Origin: an uncultured Alphaproteobacteria bacterium
Lineage (GTDB): Bacteria; Pseudomonadota; Alphaproteobacteria; Caulobacterales; Parvularculaceae
Length of the DNA: 33,413 nucleotides
Assembly (NCBI GenBank): GCA_902826095.1
Contig: CADEDN010000036.1
Span: 1 to 33,413, forward strand
Direction: 5' to 3'
The notes under the pieces were generated by a model. It did no database searches and was not told where the DNA came from. It worked only from the letters and a program-made list of their open reading frames with translations. A program made the translations under genes and the position numbers. Below are positions 25,488-33,336 of this stretch, piece after piece; the first letter of the stretch is position 1, and each line of letters starts with the position of its first letter.

Positions 25488-27209
25488 ATGCTTTTACGCA
25501 ATGCTTGCGTGCGGATTTTGTCCGCTCTGACGGCTGTCGCTTTTGGCGATCTCAGCGCCGCGTCGGCGCAGACGCCCAAGATCGACAACCCCGCCGCGAT
25601 ACCCGCTTCCGTCCGGCCAGGCGCGATTGAGGCGGAATTCGAGGTTGAAGTCGCGCCGGGCGTCACCATGGCGCCGTCGGTGATTTCTCCCTATGAGCCA
25701 GAACAGCCCGAAAATGCCGGCGACATCGCGTTTTCCCTTTCGAGCGTCACGCTCGACGGCGCCTCGACGATTTCGGCGGCGTCCCTGGCGCCGCTTTATG
25801 CGGCGAAGGTCGGGAAGACGGTCAAACTCAGCGAAATTTTCGAGATCGCGCGCGCGATCACGCGGCGTTATGCGGATGAAGGCTATCCGTTAAGCCTTGC
25901 CTATGTGCCTACCCAGGAAATCGAGAATGGCGCGGTTCGCATCCGCGTCCTTGAAGGGTTCATCGGCGAGATCGCGGTCGAAGGCGCGCCGCGCGGCGCC
26001 GAGCAGCGGCTCAGAAAACTCGGAGAGAAAATCAAGGCCGATCGGCCGCTTCGCGCCCGAACGCTGGAGCGCTATTTGCTGCTCGCCAACGACATTCCGG
26101 GCGTTGCGGTGACCGGCGTTCTCGCCCGCGGCGCGTCGCCTGACGCCGGCGTCAAGATGACACTCGTCGCGAAGACAAAGCGGATCGCCGCCAGCGCAAA
26201 CATCAATAACCGCGCTTCTCGCGCCGTCGGACGCGAACAGGTCATCGGACGGGCCGCCATCAGCAATCTCGCAACCGGGGTCGACCAGATCGGCTTGTCA
26301 ACGGTTCAAAGCCTCAACGCGGACGAACTCTCGGTCTATGGCGGCAAATATTCGACCGTCCTCAATGCGGAAGGGCTCGCCCTCAATCTCGCCGCGACGC
26401 GATCAGAGGCGGCGCCCGGCGTGCCGTTTCTCCGCGTGCTCGGATTTCAGACCCAGGGGTGGACGGCGGGCGCCGGACTTTCCTACCCCCTCATATTGAC
26501 GCGCGACGTCAAGCTTGGCGTCGCCGGCATGATCAACTGGAAAGAATTCCGCAGCGCCTTCGGCGTGACTCCGAACACGCTTGATCGTTTGTGGACGACG
26601 GATTTCGATCTTTCCCTGTCCGTGAAAGATGCGTGGGACGGCGTCAACGCGGTCGGCGTCTCGGTGTCGAAAGGCTGGGACATTTTCGATGTGACCGAGG
26701 CGGGGTCGCCGCTCGCGAGCCGCGCCGGCGCCGGCGGCGAATTTTTCGCGCTCGGCGCCGAAATCGCGCGCATCCAGCGCCTCACCGACTGGGCGGACAT
26801 GACAATCGCGATCAAGGCGCAGACGGCGGACGGACCGCTTCTATCCTCCGAGCAATGCGGTTTTGGCGGGGGCGGTTTCGGGCGCGGCTATGATCCGTTC
26901 GAAATCGCCGGAGATCGCTGCGTCGTCGGCCTTGTCGAATTGCGCGCAAGCCCGGATTTCCTCGCCGGCAAGCATTTCAAGGCGCAGCCCTTTGTTTCCT
27001 TCGACGCCGGCGCCGCCCAGCAAAAAGGCGCGCTCGCCGTCGGCGAGGATCGCAACGCGACGCTCTATTCGTTAGCGGCGGGCGCAAGGCTCTCCCTGAC
27101 GCGACACGTCGCGGCGAGCGCCGAGATCGGCGTTCCGCTGAAAGGCGTCGTCGCGCAGGAAGGCGACGATGATCCGCGATTCTTCTTCACGCTTGAAGCG
27201 AAATATTGA
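25488..27209 (+). CDS. TpsB-type outer-membrane transporter (ShlB/FhaC/HecB family)
   Basis: A 573-residue Omp85-family transporter that exports a TpsA partner across the outer membrane. A signal peptide covers about 1-27 (ending ASAQT). A POTRA region at about 75-150 contains LAPLYAAKVGKTVKLSEIFEIA (in two parts) and RRYADEGYPLSLAYVPTQEI. A second POTRA-like part runs to about 210 (ERYLLLANDIPGVAV), and the 16-strand barrel fills the rest. GFGRGYDPFEI near 463 is the conserved RGY/RGF motif of the pore loop. The protein ends in an aromatic-containing strand (FFFTLEAKY), as outer-membrane barrels do. The ATG at 25488 is the only sensible start. The tpsA gene follows after 10 bases. Confidence 0.93.
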   Translation: MLLRNACVRILSALTAVAFGDLSAASAQTPKIDNPAAIPASVRPGAIEAEFEVEVAPGVTMAPSVISPYEPEQPENAGDIAFSLSSVTLDGASTISAASLAPLYAAKVGKTVKLSEIFEIARAITRRYADEGYPLSLAYVPTQEIENGAVRIRVLEGFIGEIAVEGAPRGAEQRLRKLGEKIKADRPLRARTLERYLLLANDIPGVAVTGVLARGASPDAGVKMTLVAKTKRIAASANINNRASRAVGREQVIGRAAISNLATGVDQIGLSTVQSLNADELSVYGGKYSTVLNAEGLALNLAATRSEAAPGVPFLRVLGFQTQGWTAGAGLSYPLILTRDVKLGVAGMINWKEFRSAFGVTPNTLDRLWTTDFDLSLSVKDAWDGVNAVGVSVSKGWDIFDVTEAGSPLASRAGAGGEFFALGAEIARIQRLTDWADMTIAIKAQTADGPLLSSEQCGFGGGGFGRGYDPFEIAGDRCVVGLVELRASPDFLAGKHFKAQPFVSFDAGAAQQKGALAVGEDRNATLYSLAAGARLSLTRHVAASAEIGVPLKGVVAQEGDDDPRFFFTLEAKY

Positions 27210-27219
27210 GGGCGCCGTC

Positions 27220-28683
27220 ATGAAAAACATCCCCTTGCATAGCGCCGCCTCCCTCGCCGCCCTTTGCGCCGCAGCGATGTCGAGCGCCGCTGCGGATCCG
27301 CTGGGCGGCGTCGTCATCGACGGCGGCGCGACGATCGGCGTCACCGGCCAGACGACAACGATCACCCAGACCTCCGACAAGGCGATCATCGAGTGGCAGT
27401 CGTTTGACGTCGCCGCCAACGAAAAGGTGAATTTCGTCCAGCCGTCGAGCGCCGCGATCGCGCTCAACCGGGTCCTTGGGTCCGGCCCCTCGATCATTGA
27501 CGGTCAAATTGACGCCAATGGGGGCGTCTTCATCATCAATGGCGACGGCGTCGTGTTCGGCGCCTCAGCGAAGATCGACATCAACAGCCTGCTCGCGACA
27601 AGCATGGACATTTCAAACGCCGGTTTCATGTCGGGCGCCTTTGATTTCAATCAGGCCGGCTCGCCGGCGGCGGCGATCATCAACAACGGAAAGATCACCG
27701 CGGATGAAGGCGGCATGATCGCCTTCGTCGCGCCCAATGTCCGAAACAGCGGCGTTCTGAACGCCTATCTCGGCAAGGTCGCGCTCGGCGCCGGCGAAGC
27801 GTTCACGCTGGATTTCTTCGGCGATCAGCTGATCGTGTTCTCGGCAAGCAACGCGGCGGGCGCCAAGACCGGCGAGATCATCGTCGACGGCGAGATAAGT
27901 GCGGAATCGGGAACAATCTTGTTGTCCGCCACCGCCGCGCGCGACTTTATCGACACGATCATCAATGTGGAGGCCGATCTCGTCGCGCGAAGCGCGAACC
28001 TGCAAGGCGGCAAGATCATCCTCACCGGCGCGGAGAACAGCGTCGTCACGATTGACGCCGCGCTCGACGCGACCGGAACGCCCGGCGGTTCGATTTCCGT
28101 CACCGGCGGCAAGATCGCGGTGACGGCCGGCGGCTCGCTGTTGACGGATGCGAAGACCGGCCAGGCGGACGGCGGCGACATTTTTGTGCAGTCGACGGAA
28201 GAAACAACCTTCGCCGGCCTCGCTTCGTCAGAGCCCGGCGCCGCGAACGGCGTCGGCGGCGACATCGCGATCGGCTCGGACGGCGTCCTCATTTTCACCG
28301 GCACGGCGCGCGCGGGAACGCCGCCGCGCAATGGCGTCATCAGCCTCAATGGTCAGATTGACGATGATGCCGGCGGCGGCACTGGCGGCGGCGGAGGCGG
28401 TGGTGGCGGCGGAAGCGAACCGCCGGTCATTGTTCCGGGGCCGCCGATCAAGGAAGAGGCCGGGGACCGTCTGACGGAGGTCGCTGGACAGACGGCCGAA
28501 CTGTTTGACGCCGCGACAAGCGAAGCGGACGCAAACGGGGTCGGCGCGCAGGTCCTTGTCGGGAGCGATGTCGCCTTTGATTTCAGCGAGGGCGCTGCAA
28601 CGGCGCCGCCGGCGGGCGACGCGCGCCTTTTGTGCCTGCACGGCGTTTCCGCCGCCGCTTGCGGCGCCGGGCCGTCCGAATGA
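27220..28683 (+). CDS. Short TpsA-type exoprotein (filamentous haemagglutinin N-terminal domain)
   Basis: A 487-residue secreted partner of the upstream TpsB. Signal peptide 1-25 (SSAAADP). The TPS domain follows with IEWQSFDVAANEKVNF (57-72), ALNRVLGSGPSIIDGQI (81-97) and GGVFIINGDGVVFGASAKID (101-120), leading to repeated short beta-helix strands to about 370. A glycine-rich spacer (about 384-400, up to ten Gly in a row) precedes a hydrophilic tail with a two-cysteine end: C472 and C481 (CLHGVSAAAC), six residues from the C-terminus. Most TpsA proteins are much longer, so this is a minimal form. In Haemophilus HMW1 a C-terminal disulphide loop anchors the protein to its transporter; the same may hold here. 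The ATG at 27220 overlaps nothing and follows the tpsB stop by ten bases. The stop abuts the convergent exoD stop. Confidence 0.9.
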   Translation: MKNIPLHSAASLAALCAAAMSSAAADPLGGVVIDGGATIGVTGQTTTITQTSDKAIIEWQSFDVAANEKVNFVQPSSAAIALNRVLGSGPSIIDGQIDANGGVFIINGDGVVFGASAKIDINSLLATSMDISNAGFMSGAFDFNQAGSPAAAIINNGKITADEGGMIAFVAPNVRNSGVLNAYLGKVALGAGEAFTLDFFGDQLIVFSASNAAGAKTGEIIVDGEISAESGTILLSATAARDFIDTIINVEADLVARSANLQGGKIILTGAENSVVTIDAALDATGTPGGSISVTGGKIAVTAGGSLLTDAKTGQADGGDIFVQSTEETTFAGLASSEPGAANGVGGDIAIGSDGVLIFTGTARAGTPPRNGVISLNGQIDDDAGGGTGGGGGGGGGGSEPPVIVPGPPIKEEAGDRLTEVAGQTAELFDAATSEADANGVGAQVLVGSDVAFDFSEGAATAPPAGDARLLCLHGVSAAACGAGPSE

Positions 28684-29280
28684 TCAGCTGAAATAGCCGT
28701 TGAGCGCGCCGAAGGTCGCGAGCGCCAGTTTCCAGGTGAACGCGACCGCGGCCGCCGCCGCTGCAAATCCGGCGAAAGTCAAAAGGCCGTCGCGCTGCGC
28801 CAGCGCCAGCGCCAGAACGCTCGCGGCGATCGCCGGCGGCAGATTGCCGAGGACCGGAAACGGCACGATCAAGATCAGGCCGAGTATCAGGAAGACGACC
28901 CCGATCAGCCGCGCGCCAAGACCGCTCGTCATGAATTTCCAGCGCGGATGCGTGATGCGCTCGACCCAGATGAGCCGGCGCTCCAGCGTGTCGATGCCGT
29001 TCAGCAATTTCTGGCGATTGATCGACAGCCGCTTCACCCAGCGAGGCAGCCAGGGCGATTTATAGCCGAGGATCATCTGCACCGCGAAAATCGACAAGAT
29101 GATTCCGGCGACGGTCGGCACGCCGGGCGGCATCGGCAGGCAGACGGGCGCCATGATGACGATGATGCTGAGGCCGAAAGCGCGCGGACCAAGGGCGTCA
29201 ATCACCTCCTGCGCGGTGACGGTGTCGCCTTCGCCTTTGCGGATCGCCGCGCGCAACGGTTCATAGATTGGCGACGCCAT
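28684..29280 (-). CDS. ExoD family membrane protein
   Basis: A 198-residue inner-membrane protein of the ExoD (exopolysaccharide synthesis) family. The N-terminal soluble part (TVTAQEVIDALGPRAFG) is followed by hydrophobic segments at about 34-70, with APVCLPMPPGVPTVAGI typical of the family, the conserved WLPRWV, and more segments at about 128-145 and 150-190. ExoD in rhizobia affects exopolysaccharide production and alkali tolerance; the biochemical role is unclear. ATG start at 29280. The stop codon is immediately next to the tpsA stop on the other strand. Confidence 0.85.
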   Translation of the reverse strand: MASPIYEPLRAAIRKGEGDTVTAQEVIDALGPRAFGLSIIVIMAPVCLPMPPGVPTVAGIILSIFAVQMILGYKSPWLPRWVKRLSINRQKLLNGIDTLERRLIWVERITHPRWKFMTSGLGARLIGVVFLILGLILIVPFPVLGNLPPAIAASVLALALAQRDGLLTFAGFAAAAAAVAFTWKLALATFGALNGYFS

Positions 29281-29324
29281 GCGGCGGAACTCCCTTACAC
29301 AGCGTCAGACAGCGCATGCGCGAC

Positions 29325-30170
29325 TTATGCCCGCACATTCCCAAATCCAGCCGCCAGAAGCGCAAAGATAAGCGCTCCAAGGCCGATCCGGTAGTAGGCG
29401 AAGGGCAACAGTCCGCGCCTTGAAACGAATGCGAGGAACGGCTTGATGATCAAGAGCGCGGAAATGAACGACACGACGAAGCCGATTGAAATCACGGTTG
29501 CGTCATCGGCGCTGAGAACGTCCCGCGACTTGTAGAGGTCATAAAAGGTCGCGCCGACCATGGTCGGGATGGCGACGAAGAAGGAAAACTCCGCCGCCGC
29601 CGTTCGCTCGACGCCCATCAGGCGCGCGCCGACGATCGTCGCGCCCGACCGCGAGACGCCCGGAATGAAGGCGAGGCATTGGACGATCCCGATCTTCAGC
29701 GCGGTGATCGGATCAATCGATTCCGCATCCTCGAATTTGACGGGCGTCGCCCGGCGCTCGACGAGAATCATCACGATGCCGCCGACGATGAGCGCCGCCG
29801 CGATCACGTTGGAGTGGAAAAACAGCTCGTCGACATAATCGCCGATCAACAGCCCAAGGACGACCGCCGGTCCGAAGGCGGCGAGGATGCCGTAGACGAA
29901 TCGCCGCGCCGCGGCGTCGGTGAAAAAGCCGGTCGCCTTCGCCCACAGACGGCGCCAATAGACGACGCACACGGCGAGAATTGCGCCGAGCTGAATGATG
30001 ATCTCAAAGCCCTTCGGCGCGTCGACGCCGAAAAAATCGATCGCAAGAACGAGATGCCCGGTCGACGACACCGGAATAAATTCAGTGAGGCCCTCCAGCA
30101 GCCCGAGAAGGATCGCGGCGAGCCAAAGCCCCTCCACCGCCGCTTCGTCCTGTATCGCCGCATCGTTCAT
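29325..30170 (-). CDS. uppP: Undecaprenyl-diphosphatase
   Basis: A 281-residue inner-membrane enzyme that removes a phosphate from undecaprenyl diphosphate, recycling the lipid carrier for peptidoglycan and polysaccharides; excess gives bacitracin resistance (BacA). The signature segments are GLLEGLTEFIPVSSTGHLV (23-41), with the catalytic glutamates, and AFIPGVSRSGATI (about 165-177). Eight or so hydrophobic helices fill the chain. ATG start at 30170. It lies 44 bases upstream of exoD, so the two may be cotranscribed, and both act around cell-surface polysaccharides. Confidence 0.95.
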   Translation of the reverse strand: MNDAAIQDEAAVEGLWLAAILLGLLEGLTEFIPVSSTGHLVLAIDFFGVDAPKGFEIIIQLGAILAVCVVYWRRLWAKATGFFTDAAARRFVYGILAAFGPAVVLGLLIGDYVDELFFHSNVIAAALIVGGIVMILVERRATPVKFEDAESIDPITALKIGIVQCLAFIPGVSRSGATIVGARLMGVERTAAAEFSFFVAIPTMVGATFYDLYKSRDVLSADDATVISIGFVVSFISALLIIKPFLAFVSRRGLLPFAYYRIGLGALIFALLAAGFGNVRA

Positions 30171-30250
30171 TGTCCGGTCGCCCTCGCGCTTGCGCCGCTG
30201 CGGTTAGACTGGTTCATGGCGAGTGACAATTGCGGGCAAGGGCCGAGCCT

Positions 30251-31390
30251 TCACCAGCCGCGCAGGCGCGGATAGCGCGCCTTGATCGCGCCGTCGGCGC
30301 CGACGACGTCATAGGCCTCGAACTGCGACGCCGTCGCGCAGGCGTGGTTGGGCAGGATGCGCAACAGGCGTCCAATCGGAAACCGCGAAGGATCGAGCGC
30401 GCCGCCGCCGCGCCTTGCGACGATCCCGTGTTCCTGATTGCAGGCGGCGACGATGAGATCGTCAAGCGGCGCGCCCCGTTCGTCGCAGACAAGCCCATAG
30501 CCGTAATCAACCGGAAACGCCGCCGCGCCGCGATCGCGCGACAGCGCCATCCAGCCGCCGTCGGTGATGAGCCAGTTCTTGTCGGCCTGAAAGCCGATGA
30601 CGCTCGTCAGCACCGAGATCGCGATGTCGTCGACGGCGCAGACGCCGAGCCCCGCCATCACCAGATCCTGGAACATGTAAACGCCGACGCGGACTTCGCT
30701 GACGCCGTCGAAGGTCTCGCCAAAGGTCGCGGTCGGCGTCGAGCCGACGCTGACAATATCGCACGCAATTCCGTCGGCCTTCAGCATCGCCGCAGTGTCG
30801 ACGACGGCGCGCCGCTCCTTCTCCGCGACCGCGCGGATCGCCTCGACGCTGCGGCATTCATAGGAGCCGCCGGCGTGGGTCATCAGCCCGCGAAAGTGCG
30901 CGCCTTTTGATTGCGCCAAAAATCCCGCGATTCCCCGCGCGGCGCCCGACAGCGGTTTGACGCCGGCGCGGTGATCGTCGCTGTCGATTTCGATGACGAC
31001 CGGAATCTTGTCATTCGCCGCCTCGCCTTTCGCCGCGACGGCGCGCGCGCCGTCAAGCGAATCAACCGTCAAAATGAGATCGGCGCCGCTGGCCCGAAGC
31101 GCGGCGGCGCGCTCGATTTTTCCGGGCGCGACGCCGACGGCGTAAAGGATATCCGATACGCCGCGTTCGAACGCATAGTCGGCCTCGGCGAGCGTCGAGA
31201 CGGTGACGCCGACGGCGCCGTCAAGCGCGCGGGCGTAAACCTCCGCCGATTTCGCCGTCTTGATATGCGGCCTGAGGCGGACGCCGAGGCTTTTCATCCG
31301 CGCGTCCATCCGCGCGATGTTGCGATCAAGCCTTGCCTCATCGAGAAGCAGCGCCGGCGTTGCGAGATCGGCGATCGGCTTCAGCGTCAC
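30251..31390 (-). CDS. DSD1 / D-threonine aldolase-like PLP enzyme
   Basis: A 379-residue fold type III PLP enzyme (alanine racemase-like N-terminal barrel) of the D-serine dehydratase / D-threonine aldolase group. The PLP lysine is K44 in RPHIKTAKS. Near the C-terminus PNHACAT carries H349 and C351, the metal ligands known from eukaryotic D-serine dehydratase. GSTPTATFGE and VYMFQDLVMAGLG are further family segments. Substrate could be D-serine, D-threonine or a beta-hydroxy-D-amino acid such as 3-hydroxyaspartate. The start is GTG 31390, overlapping the stop of the CoA-transferase subunit B gene (GTGA), so it is translationally coupled to it, an unusual partner. Confidence 0.88.
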   Translation of the reverse strand: MTLKPIADLATPALLLDEARLDRNIARMDARMKSLGVRLRPHIKTAKSAEVYARALDGAVGVTVSTLAEADYAFERGVSDILYAVGVAPGKIERAAALRASGADLILTVDSLDGARAVAAKGEAANDKIPVVIEIDSDDHRAGVKPLSGAARGIAGFLAQSKGAHFRGLMTHAGGSYECRSVEAIRAVAEKERRAVVDTAAMLKADGIACDIVSVGSTPTATFGETFDGVSEVRVGVYMFQDLVMAGLGVCAVDDIAISVLTSVIGFQADKNWLITDGGWMALSRDRGAAAFPVDYGYGLVCDERGAPLDDLIVAACNQEHGIVARRGGGALDPSRFPIGRLLRILPNHACATASQFEAYDVVGADGAIKARYPRLRGW

Positions 31391-32031
31391 TTAGGGAGCG
31401 CGATCTTGAAGGCCGCCTCAGTCTGCGCCTTCAATTCGTCGAGCGTCACGCCGTCCGCGAGTTCAATGAGCGTCATGCCCTTGCCGCGCTCAACCTCGAA
31501 GACGCCGAGATTGGTGATCACCATGTCGACGACCTGTTTGCCGGTCAGCGGCAGCGAGCATTCATGGAGGAGCTTTGGCTCGCCCGCTTTCGACGCGTGA
31601 TCCATGACGACGACGACGCGCTTGACGCCGGCGACAAGGTCCATCGCGCCGCCCATGCCCTTCACCATCTTGCCGGGGATCATCCAGTTGGCGAGATCGC
31701 CCTTCTCGGAGACTTCCATCGCGCCGAGGATCGACAGATCGATATGGCCGCCGCGGATCATGCCGAACGAATCCGCCGAGGAGAAATACGACGTGCGGTC
31801 AAGCTCGGTGATCGTCTGTTTGCCGGCGTTGATGAGATCGGGGTCGACGTCATCCTCATACGGAAAAGGCCCCATGCCGAGCATGCCGTTCTCCGACTGA
31901 AGCGTCACGTCGACGCCTTCCGGGATATAATTCGCGACGAGCGTCGGAATGCCGATCCCGAGATTGACGTAAAACCCGTCTTTCAGTTCTTTCGCCGCGC
32001 GCCGCGCGAGGCCGTTGCGGTCCCAGGCCAT
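31387..32031 (-). CDS. 3-oxoacid CoA-transferase subunit B
   Basis: A 214-residue beta subunit of a succinyl-CoA:3-oxoacid (acetoacetate) CoA-transferase, which activates acetoacetate to acetoacetyl-CoA. The catalytic glutamate is E47 in LQSENGMLG. NLGIGIPTLVANYIPEGV (23-40), GGHIDLSILGAMEV and GMGGAMDLVAG are typical family segments. The ATG at 32031 overlaps the subunit A stop by one base (TAATG). Acetoacetate is also an end product of tyrosine degradation, so it may feed from the hpd/maiA pathway, although the genes are 12 kb apart. I cannot tell scoB from atoA by sequence alone. Confidence 0.95.
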   Translation of the reverse strand: MAWDRNGLARRAAKELKDGFYVNLGIGIPTLVANYIPEGVDVTLQSENGMLGMGPFPYEDDVDPDLINAGKQTITELDRTSYFSSADSFGMIRGGHIDLSILGAMEVSEKGDLANWMIPGKMVKGMGGAMDLVAGVKRVVVVMDHASKAGEPKLLHECSLPLTGKQVVDMVITNLGVFEVERGKGMTLIELADGVTLDELKAQTEAAFKIALPK

Positions 32032-32738
32032 TACGCAGTCTCCTTCTGGCGCACCGTGCGCTGCTCGATGCGTTTTTCAAATTTGCCGGCGACGAGGCGC
32101 TTGACGAAAATGCCCGGCGTGTGGATCGCGTCCGCGCCGAGTTTTCCGACCGGCAGGATCTCCTCGACTTCCGCGACCGTCGCCCTGCCGGCGGACGCCA
32201 TCATCGGATTGAAATTCCGCGCGGTCTTCCGGTAGACGAGATTTCCCTGCGCATCGGCCTTCCACGCCTTGACGATTGAAAGATCGGCGACGAGGCCGGT
32301 TTCAAGAATATAGGTCTCGCCGTTGAAGACCTTGTGCTCCTTGCCGTCGGCGATCACCGTGCCGACGCCGGTCTTCGTATAAAAGCCCGGAATGCCGGCG
32401 CCGCCCGCGCGGCAGCGCTCGGCGAGCGTTCCTTGCGGATTGAATTCAAGCTCCAGTTCGCCGGAGAGATATTGCCGCTCGAATTCCTTGTTCTCGCCGA
32501 CATAGGACGAGATCATCTTTTTCACCTGCCGCGTGTTGAGCAGCATGCCGAGGCCGAAACCGTCGACGCCGGCGTTGTTCGAGATGACGGTCAGATTTTT
32601 GACCCCCGAATCGCGGATCGCGACAATCAAATTTTCCGGAATGCCGCAAAGGCCGAAGCCGCCCGCCATGATGGTCATGCCGTCGAACAGCAGCCCGTCA
32701 AGGGCGGCTTTCGCATCCTTGTAGATCTTGTTCGCCAT
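32031..32738 (-). CDS. 3-oxoacid CoA-transferase subunit A
   Basis: A 235-residue alpha subunit of the same CoA-transferase. MAGGFGLCGIPENLI at 24-38 is the CoA-binding signature, and EFNPQGTLAERCRAGGAGIPGF is covered by two adjacent family blocks (FNPQGTLAERCRAGG and GIPGFYT). The ATG at 32738 has GGAGG just upstream. It is the first gene of a three-gene minus-strand unit with subunit B and the DSD1-type enzyme. Its promoter should be within about 33000-32750; nothing definite is visible there. Confidence 0.95.
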   Translation of the reverse strand: MANKIYKDAKAALDGLLFDGMTIMAGGFGLCGIPENLIVAIRDSGVKNLTVISNNAGVDGFGLGMLLNTRQVKKMISSYVGENKEFERQYLSGELELEFNPQGTLAERCRAGGAGIPGFYTKTGVGTVIADGKEHKVFNGETYILETGLVADLSIVKAWKADAQGNLVYRKTARNFNPMMASAGRATVAEVEEILPVGKLGADAIHTPGIFVKRLVAGKFEKRIEQRTVRQKETA

Positions 32739-32861
32739 GGAGCCTCCAAAGTCGGCGAGGAGTTAGCGGAAACGCCCCGCAAGGTCCATGCGGCCGGGCG
32801 AAGGATCGGTCGAGAAGCCGCAACCCCGCTCTGTTTTCCCTGATCCCTTCCATTCATTTCT

Positions 32862-32885
32862 CCCTAATCCCTAGTCCCTAATCCC
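32862..32885. repeat. CCCTAAT-type 7-bp tandem repeat
   Basis: Units CCCTAAT, CCCTAGT, CCCTAAT and a final CCC follow one another. It lies about 120 bases upstream of the CoA-transferase start on the other strand. Function unknown; such short direct repeats are fairly common between alphaproteobacterial genes. Confidence 0.55.
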
Positions 32886-32963
32886 TTTCAACAAAGCGCC
32901 GCCCCTCTCCGCGGAACGCAAGTTCCCGGCAGTTCGCCTTTAGTCCGATAGAATGGAGAGGGT

Positions 32964-33021
32964 GCGCGGGACGCGGACCATCCAGTCTAATTTTTTTTTG
33001 GGGACGGTTCACGTCCCGCGC
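32964..33021. repeat. Inverted repeat with two mutually exclusive pairings
   Basis: GCGCGGGACG (32964-32973) pairs perfectly with CGTCCCGCGC (33012-33021) across 38 bases that include T9. The right arm can instead pair through CGTCCC with GGGACG at 33001-33006 (5-base loop). The two hairpins exclude each other. Confidence 0.55.
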
Positions 33022-33276
33022 GGCGCGCCCTCAGCTCTCGCCTCGGGCGCTATGGCGTTTCGGTCGTGTTCGCCGAGCGTATCAGCCCCGCCGGCCGGCT
33101 GTTACCCCGGAAAGCGTTGAATAGGCCTCAAGGCCCGGCGTCTCACGTCGACGCGCAAGAGCCTACCCAACTGGCCCATACGCGCCGCGCGCCATCGTCG
33201 AAGCCGCCGAGCAACGGGTGCACTCAGTCGCCTCTCCGCGCTCCGACTGAGGACGATCCTAAGCGAGGTTTCGAGG

Positions 33277-33336
33277 TGTGGGATAAGGTGGGGGATAAGG
33301 TGGGGGATAACATGGGGGATAAGTAGGGGGATAACT
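33277..33336. repeat. Five 12-bp direct repeats, possible integrase arm sites
   Basis: Five consecutive 12-base units, each based on TGGGGGATAA plus two variable bases (the first has TGTGGGATAA, the last AGGGGGATAA), followed by T8. The G-rich decamer at fixed spacing resembles the direct repeats found between the attachment site and the integrase gene of tyrosine-recombinase islands (P4-type). No integrase is in the window; it would begin beyond 33413. Confidence 0.55.

Noticed and set aside
32987-33017. Intrinsic terminator around T9
   Set aside because: On the plus strand the T-run comes before, not after, the hairpin, and on the minus strand it reads as A's.
33001-33276. tRNA or tmRNA acting as an attachment site
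   Set aside because: I looked for a T-arm with a G-TTCRANY-C pattern on both strands; GGTTCACGT and GGTTTCGAG do not fit, and no cloverleaf or CCA end was found.
33066-33326. 86-residue plus-strand frame
   Set aside because: No family pattern, no ribosome binding site, and the last third simply translates the 12-bp repeats.
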